A DNA stretch of 10,261 bases, taken from NCBI GenBank assembly GCA_958404085.1, contig CATXZX010000026.1, forward strand, positions 1 through 10,261. Reading direction: 5' to 3'. Positions 6,466 to 10,261 of this stretch are shown here, one piece after another (within the stretch, counting starts at the first letter, position 1; each line of letters opens with the position of its first letter). The position numbers and the translations under genes were made by a program. Origin of the DNA: an uncultured Prevotellaceae bacterium (lineage in GTDB: Bacteria; Bacteroidota; Bacteroidia; Bacteroidales; Bacteroidaceae). The notes beneath the pieces are model-generated. The model made no database searches and had not been told where the DNA came from. It was given only the letters and a program-made list of their open reading frames with translations.

Positions 6466-9400
6466 TCAGTTGGTAGATAAAATCGCGTGCAGGGTGTCGA
6501 CGGCTTCCTTTACGTTCGGAACATTCCGAATCAGCATACGCCGCTTTCCTTGGACCTCCGACAATTCGCAGCGGTGATAGTGCGTAGTGGCGTACTGAAT
6601 GCAATTATCGAAAGCCTTACTTTGATAAAAAGGACTCTCCGCATTCGACACGAAGAATAGCGTCATATTGCCGTTCTTCAGGAAAATCCGTTCTGCTCCC
6701 AGCTTGCATCCCATATGGCGCAGCGTGACTACGCGAATAAGTTCTTCTCCCTCGTCCGGTATAGGACCGAAGCGGTCCTGCATGCGCTTTTTGAACGCTT
6801 CGACCTCTTCTTCGGATGACAACCCGTCAAGTTCACGGTACAGAAGCATACGTTCGCTGCTTCCCGGGACGTATGTTTCCGGAAAGTACATCTGTAGGTC
6901 GCTTTCCAGTGAGCAGTCGGTTACGTAGAGGTTGTCTTCTTTTGTTTCTTGGTCGTTGTCTGTATACAGTGTCGCGAACTCGTCGTTCCGCAGCTCCGTG
7001 ATAGCTTCTTTTAGGATTTTCTGGTATGCTTCATACCCCAGGTCGGCAATAAAGCCACTTTGTTCCGCTCCCAACAGATTGCCGGCTCCCCGGATGTCCA
7101 GGTCCTGCATGGCGATGTGGATGCCGCTTCCCAGATCGCAAAAAGTCTCAATGGCCTGCAAGCGCCTGCGCGAATCGTCAGGCAACAGCGAGAGGGGAGG
7201 TGCCAGCAGGTAGCAAAATGCTTTCCGGTTGCTGCGACCCACTCTTCCGCGCATCTGATGAAGGTCCGAGAGGCCGAAACACTGTGCCGCATCAATGATG
7301 ATGGTGTTTGCATTCGGCACGTCGATACCGTTTTCGACGATGGTTGTAGAAACCAGCACGTCGAAATCGTAATTGACGAAGTCGAGTATGATTTGTTCCA
7401 ACTTTTCGGATGGCATTTGTCCGTGTGCCACGCAGACACGGGCATCGGGTACGTATTTCCGTATCAGCGATTCGATGTGGGGGAGTGCCGAGATGCGGTT
7501 CGTGATGATATAGGTTTGTCCGTTACGGCTCAGTTCGAAATTGATGGCATCCGCTATCACTTCATGTCCGAATGTGTGTACTTCGGTCTGTATGGGGTGG
7601 CGGTTGGGCGGCGGTGTCTGCAATACCGACAGGTCGCGTGCGCCCATCAGCGAGAACTGCAGCGTCCGCGGTATAGGCGTGGCTGTCATAGTCAGGGTGT
7701 CGATGTTTACCTTCAGTTGGCGCAGGCGTTCCTTTACGGCTACGCCGAATTTCTGTTCTTCGTCGATGATGAGCAGTCCCAGGTCCTTGAACTGTACGTT
7801 TTTGCCTATCAGTTTATGCGTTCCTATGATAATCTGGATGTTTCCTTCGGCCAGATCCTTCAGTATCTGTCGGGTCTGTGTGGCCGATCGGGCACGCGAT
7901 AAATAATCGATGTGTACCGGAAAATCGTGCAAGCGTTCGCAAAATGTCTTGTAATGTTGCAGCGCCAGTACTGTTGTGGGTACCATGACTACTACCTGCT
8001 TGTTGTCGCACACCGCTTTGAAGGCTGCACGGATGGCAATCTCGGTCTTGCCGAATCCGACGTCGCCGCATACCAGCCGGTCCATGGGACGTGCCTTTTC
8101 CATGTCGGCCTTTATCTCTTGTGTCACTTTCAGTTGGTCCGGAGTGTCCTCGTAGCGGAAACTGGCCTCTAACTCATGTTGCAGAAATGTGTCCGGGCTG
8201 AATGCAAATCCCTTTTCTTCTTTTCGTAGCGAGTAGAGGCGTATCAAGTCGCGCGCTATGTCTTTGATTTTCTTTTTTGTGCGGTCTTTCAGTTTCTCCC
8301 AAGCACCGGTTCCGAGCCTGTTGATGCGCGGTGCCTCGCCTTCTTTGCCTTTGTACTTCGATACTTTATGAAGGGAGTGGATAGATACAAAAACGACATC
8401 GTCATTCTTATAGACCAACTTGATGACCTCTTGCATGACGCCATCGCGGCCGGGGGTGCGTACCAGTCCGGCAAACCGTCCTATGCCGTGGTCTATGTGT
8501 ACGACGTAGTCTCCCGGTTCAAACAAGTTGAGTTCTTTGAGCGACAAGGCTACTTTTCCGCTGCGCGCCCTGTCGCTCCGCAGGTTGTATTTGTGGAAAC
8601 GGTTGAAAAGCTGGTGGTCCGTAAAAAAGCAGCACTTCAAGGTATGGTCTATGAAGCCGGCATGCAGTGTTTTTTCGACAGGGGTGAACCGGATGGTTTC
8701 GCCCATGCCGTCGAAGATTGTCCGGATGCGGTCGTTTTGTTTCGTACTGTCTGCCAGTACGTACAGCTTATATCCTTGTTGCTGATAGGAGAGGAATGTC
8801 TGGCTGACCAAGTCGAAATTCTTGTGAAACACAGGTTGGGGGGATATGGATGCCTGTATCGGCGCACCCGTGGTGTGGTTCTGTTGTCTGTTCAGTTCTA
8901 TCCGGCGAAAGCGCACGGTGCGGCTGCGGAACTGTTCTCCGTCTATAAGCAGGAGTTCGCGCCTGAGCTGTATGCTGCGTCGCTCTTCGTCCTGTTCCGA
9001 GAGGGCCTGATGTTCTTTCAGGGCCTGTTCGGCAAAACCGTCCTGATAGATTTGTCCGATTTTTTCGCCGATGAATTTATAATCGGACGTGACAAAGAGT
9101 GTGTCCTTTGGCCATAAGTCCATAAAAGATACCTGTTCCTGGTTGTCGCCATCCATTTCGGGTACAATGGACACCTCCGTCTGTTTGTTGCGCGAGAGCT
9201 GGCTCTGTACGTCGAAGGTACGTATGGAGTCAATCTCGTCGCCGAAAAAGTCGATTCGGTACGGATATTCGGACGAAAAGGAATAAACATCGAGTATGCT
9301 GCCTCTGACGGCATACTCGCCCGGTTCGTAGACGTAGTCGCGCATACGGAATCCCAGGTTCCGCAAACGTTCTTCCAGGGCCGACAGGTCGTAGGTGCTG

Positions 9401-9867
9401 CCAACCGAAAGGCGCAGCATATTCTCCTCGAGGGCTTTTTTTGAAAATACTTTTTCGGCCAGTGCATCGGGATAGGTTACGATGAAAGGCTGTATGCTGT
9501 TTGGTTCGTGCTGATTCAGGCGGCCCAGAACCTCGGTGCGGAGTATTTCGTTTGCGGCATCGCGTTGCGCATACTTCACCGCGCGCCGGTAGGTGGACGG
9601 AAAGAACAGAACTTTTTCCTCGCCAAGCAATTGCAACAGGTCGTGATAAAAATAACCGGCTTCCTCCTTATCGCGCAGTCCGAATACGACCGGAAACCGG
9701 ACTACTGCCGGAAAAGCGCCGGCCAGGCCCGCAAACCACATGGGCGCGGCTGATGCATGCAATCCGTCAATACTTAAAAATGTGTGGGACGTGTCCTGTA
9801 AAAAATCGGCCACTTCTTTTATCTGCGGGTGGCGCGCGTAGTCTGCAACCAAACTCTCTATTTTCAT
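6466..9867 (-). CDS. mfd: Transcription-repair coupling factor Mfd
   Basis: Mfd removes RNA polymerase stalled at DNA damage and recruits UvrA to start nucleotide excision repair. I place the start at the ATG at 9867, giving 1133 residues, a normal length. A longer frame reaches 9951, but the added 28 residues are not Mfd-like and would run through the promoter. The N-terminal third corresponds to the UvrB-like, UvrA-binding region. The RNA-polymerase-interacting domain starts near residue 450 (PGDYVVHIDHGIGRF). The translocase has Walker A GDVGFGKT (601-608), Walker B DEEQ (702-705), TATPIPRT, and motif VI MRGRVGR (872-878); the C-terminal D7 domain follows. All key residues appear intact. 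The gene is clearly richer in GC than the genes to its left, as expected for core chromosome. It diverges from rnz. No T-rich terminator is seen directly after its stop. Confidence 0.97.
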   Translation of the reverse strand: MKIESLVADYARHPQIKEVADFLQDTSHTFLSIDGLHASAAPMWFAGLAGAFPAVVRFPVVFGLRDKEEAGYFYHDLLQLLGEEKVLFFPSTYRRAVKYAQRDAANEILRTEVLGRLNQHEPNSIQPFIVTYPDALAEKVFSKKALEENMLRLSVGSTYDLSALEERLRNLGFRMRDYVYEPGEYAVRGSILDVYSFSSEYPYRIDFFGDEIDSIRTFDVQSQLSRNKQTEVSIVPEMDGDNQEQVSFMDLWPKDTLFVTSDYKFIGEKIGQIYQDGFAEQALKEHQALSEQDEERRSIQLRRELLLIDGEQFRSRTVRFRRIELNRQQNHTTGAPIQASISPQPVFHKNFDLVSQTFLSYQQQGYKLYVLADSTKQNDRIRTIFDGMGETIRFTPVEKTLHAGFIDHTLKCCFFTDHQLFNRFHKYNLRSDRARSGKVALSLKELNLFEPGDYVVHIDHGIGRFAGLVRTPGRDGVMQEVIKLVYKNDDVVFVSIHSLHKVSKYKGKEGEAPRINRLGTGAWEKLKDRTKKKIKDIARDLIRLYSLRKEEKGFAFSPDTFLQHELEASFRYEDTPDQLKVTQEIKADMEKARPMDRLVCGDVGFGKTEIAIRAAFKAVCDNKQVVVMVPTTVLALQHYKTFCERLHDFPVHIDYLSRARSATQTRQILKDLAEGNIQIIIGTHKLIGKNVQFKDLGLLIIDEEQKFGVAVKERLRQLKVNIDTLTMTATPIPRTLQFSLMGARDLSVLQTPPPNRHPIQTEVHTFGHEVIADAINFELSRNGQTYIITNRISALPHIESLIRKYVPDARVCVAHGQMPSEKLEQIILDFVNYDFDVLVSTTIVENGIDVPNANTIIIDAAQCFGLSDLHQMRGRVGRSNRKAFCYLLAPPLSLLPDDSRRRLQAIETFCDLGSGIHIAMQDLDIRGAGNLLGAEQSGFIADLGYEAYQKILKEAITELRNDEFATLYTDNDQETKEDNLYVTDCSLESDLQMYFPETYVPGSSERMLLYRELDGLSSEEEVEAFKKRMQDRFGPIPDEGEELIRVVTLRHMGCKLGAERIFLKNGNMTLFFVSNAESPFYQSKAFDNCIQYATTHYHRCELSEVQGKRRMLIRNVPNVKEAVDTLHAILSTN

Positions 9868-9872
9868 GACGG

Positions 9873-9904
9873 CAAAAATACGATAAAAAAGTGAATTACG
9901 GAAA
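9873..9904 (-). promoter_or_regulatory. mfd promoter (Bacteroides type)
   Basis: On the minus strand TATTTTTG (9880-9873) matches the -7 consensus TAnnTTTG. TTTC (9904-9901) lies upstream with a 20-bp spacer, one base off the -33 consensus TTTG. Only 5 nt separate the box from the ATG at 9867, so the predicted start of transcription falls at or within a few bases of the start codon. Confidence 0.65.
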
Positions 9905-9910
9905 ACCGAA

Positions 9911-9942
9911 AAAGCTGGGCGTCGTTTTAAAAAAACTGGGCG
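9911..9942. repeat. Direct repeat pair upstream of the mfd promoter
   Basis: AAAGCTGGGCG (9911-9921) and AAAACTGGGCG (9932-9942) are identical at 10 of 11 positions and start exactly 21 bp apart, about two helical turns. They lie just upstream of the mfd -33 element, separated by an A/T-rich tract. This is a place for an activator site, but chance is not excluded. Confidence 0.4.
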
Positions 9943-10018
9943 CTGTGTCAAAATACCACGGAGATAATTTCGAAAGCGAGTATTCAGGCCGAATCCGAAA
10001 AGAATGCGGTTTTACAGT

Positions 10019-10049
10019 TTTGGCTTGTGGCAGATTTTACCTATTTTTG
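10019..10049 (+). promoter_or_regulatory. rnz promoter (Bacteroides type)
   Basis: TTTG (10019-10022), a 19-bp spacer and TATTTTTG (10042-10049) form a perfect match to the Bacteroides consensus TTTG-N19-21-TAnnTTTG. The box ends 4 nt before the ATG at 10054, so the mRNA should start at or next to the start codon. No ribosome binding site can fit. Confidence 0.75.
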
Positions 10050-10053
10050 TCGC

Positions 10054-10261
10054 ATGGAAAAGTTCGATATTCACATTTTAGGCTGTGGCAGTGCGACACC
10101 CTCTGTACGTCACTTTCCGAGTGCGCAGGTCGTAAACATACGCGAGAAACTCTTCATGATAGACTGCGGAGAGGGAGCGCAGATGCAGATGCGCCGTAAT
10201 AGGCTCAATTTTTCCCGTGTAGGCCATATTTTCATTTCTCATCTGCACGGAGATCACTGTT
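10054..10261 (+). CDS. rnz: Ribonuclease Z, N-terminal part (cut by window end)
   Basis: The 69 visible residues begin MEKFDIHILGCGSATPS, the typical start of RNase Z, the metallo-beta-lactamase-fold endonuclease that trims the 3' end of tRNA precursors in the cytoplasm. The zinc-binding motif HLHGDH (63-68; H63, H65, D67, H68) sits at the right edge and is intact. Conserved FMIDCGEGAQ (34-43) is also as expected. The ATG at 10054 fits the family start. An in-frame GTG at 10027 would add nine residues but lies inside the promoter. The remaining two thirds or more of the protein, including the later zinc ligands, are outside the window. The gene diverges from mfd. Confidence 0.93.
   Translation, partial: MEKFDIHILGCGSATPSVRHFPSAQVVNIREKLFMIDCGEGAQMQMRRNRLNFSRVGHIFISHLHGDHC

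Noticed and set aside
7060..9117. Long plus-strand frames opposite mfd (280 residues at 7060-7902 and 249 residues at 8368-9117)
   Set aside because: They are antisense to a clear, intact mfd and have no recognisable motifs. Long open antisense frames are common opposite GC-richer genes.
9868..9951. 28-residue N-terminal extension of Mfd from an ATG at 9951
   Set aside because: It is not Mfd-like in sequence and covers the mfd promoter. The start at 9867 fits the family.
10022..10090. Direct repeat of a GGCT-GTGGCAG-like sequence around the rnz start
   Set aside because: The second copy encodes the conserved GCGSA of RNase Z and the first overlaps the promoter spacer. Chance similarity is the simpler explanation.

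Overview
The window looks like a chromosomal stretch from a member of the Bacteroidales (Bacteroidota). The evidence is a Mfd and an RNase Z of Bacteroidetes character, a lipoprotein and a secreted protein of types common in Bacteroides relatives, and two promoters matching the Bacteroides sigma-factor consensus (TTTG about 20 bp upstream of TAnnTTTG). Genus cannot be fixed from the sequence alone. By eye the left 2.8 kb is strikingly AT-rich, the middle is intermediate and mfd is clearly richer in GC, which suggests a horizontally acquired left part next to core chromosome.

Layout. Positions 84-2841 (+) hold a tight two-gene module: a complete UvrD-like superfamily 1 helicase with a degenerate nuclease-like N-terminus, then a 223-residue protein resembling DUF2290, starting 7 nt later. 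This is the best candidate for an undescribed system, plausibly anti-phage defence; that role is inferred. It converges on a minus-strand cluster, listed here from right to left in transcription order: a lipoprotein (5966-5325), a secreted periplasmic protein (5212-4625), and a 564-residue CoiA-like nuclease (4578-2884) made of two tandem zinc-ribbon/nuclease modules, the second of which has lost its catalytic residues.

Between the lipoprotein gene and mfd lie about 500 bp without an intact gene. This stretch is not empty. Minus-strand positions 6172-5992 can fold into a long interrupted rod with a closing stem, an asymmetric central bubble and an apical hairpin. It has a -7-like element just upstream and ends in a hairpin plus a run of seven T. 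Length (about 180 nt) and shape fit a 6S-like regulatory RNA. Positions 6201-6439 (+) carry two overlapping open frames that look like one small gene broken by a frameshift.

mfd (9867-6466, minus), the transcription-repair coupling factor, and rnz (10054 to the right edge, plus), the tRNA 3'-processing RNase Z, are divergent. Both have a TATTTTTG box only 4-5 nt before the start codon, so both mRNAs are predicted to be leaderless or nearly so.
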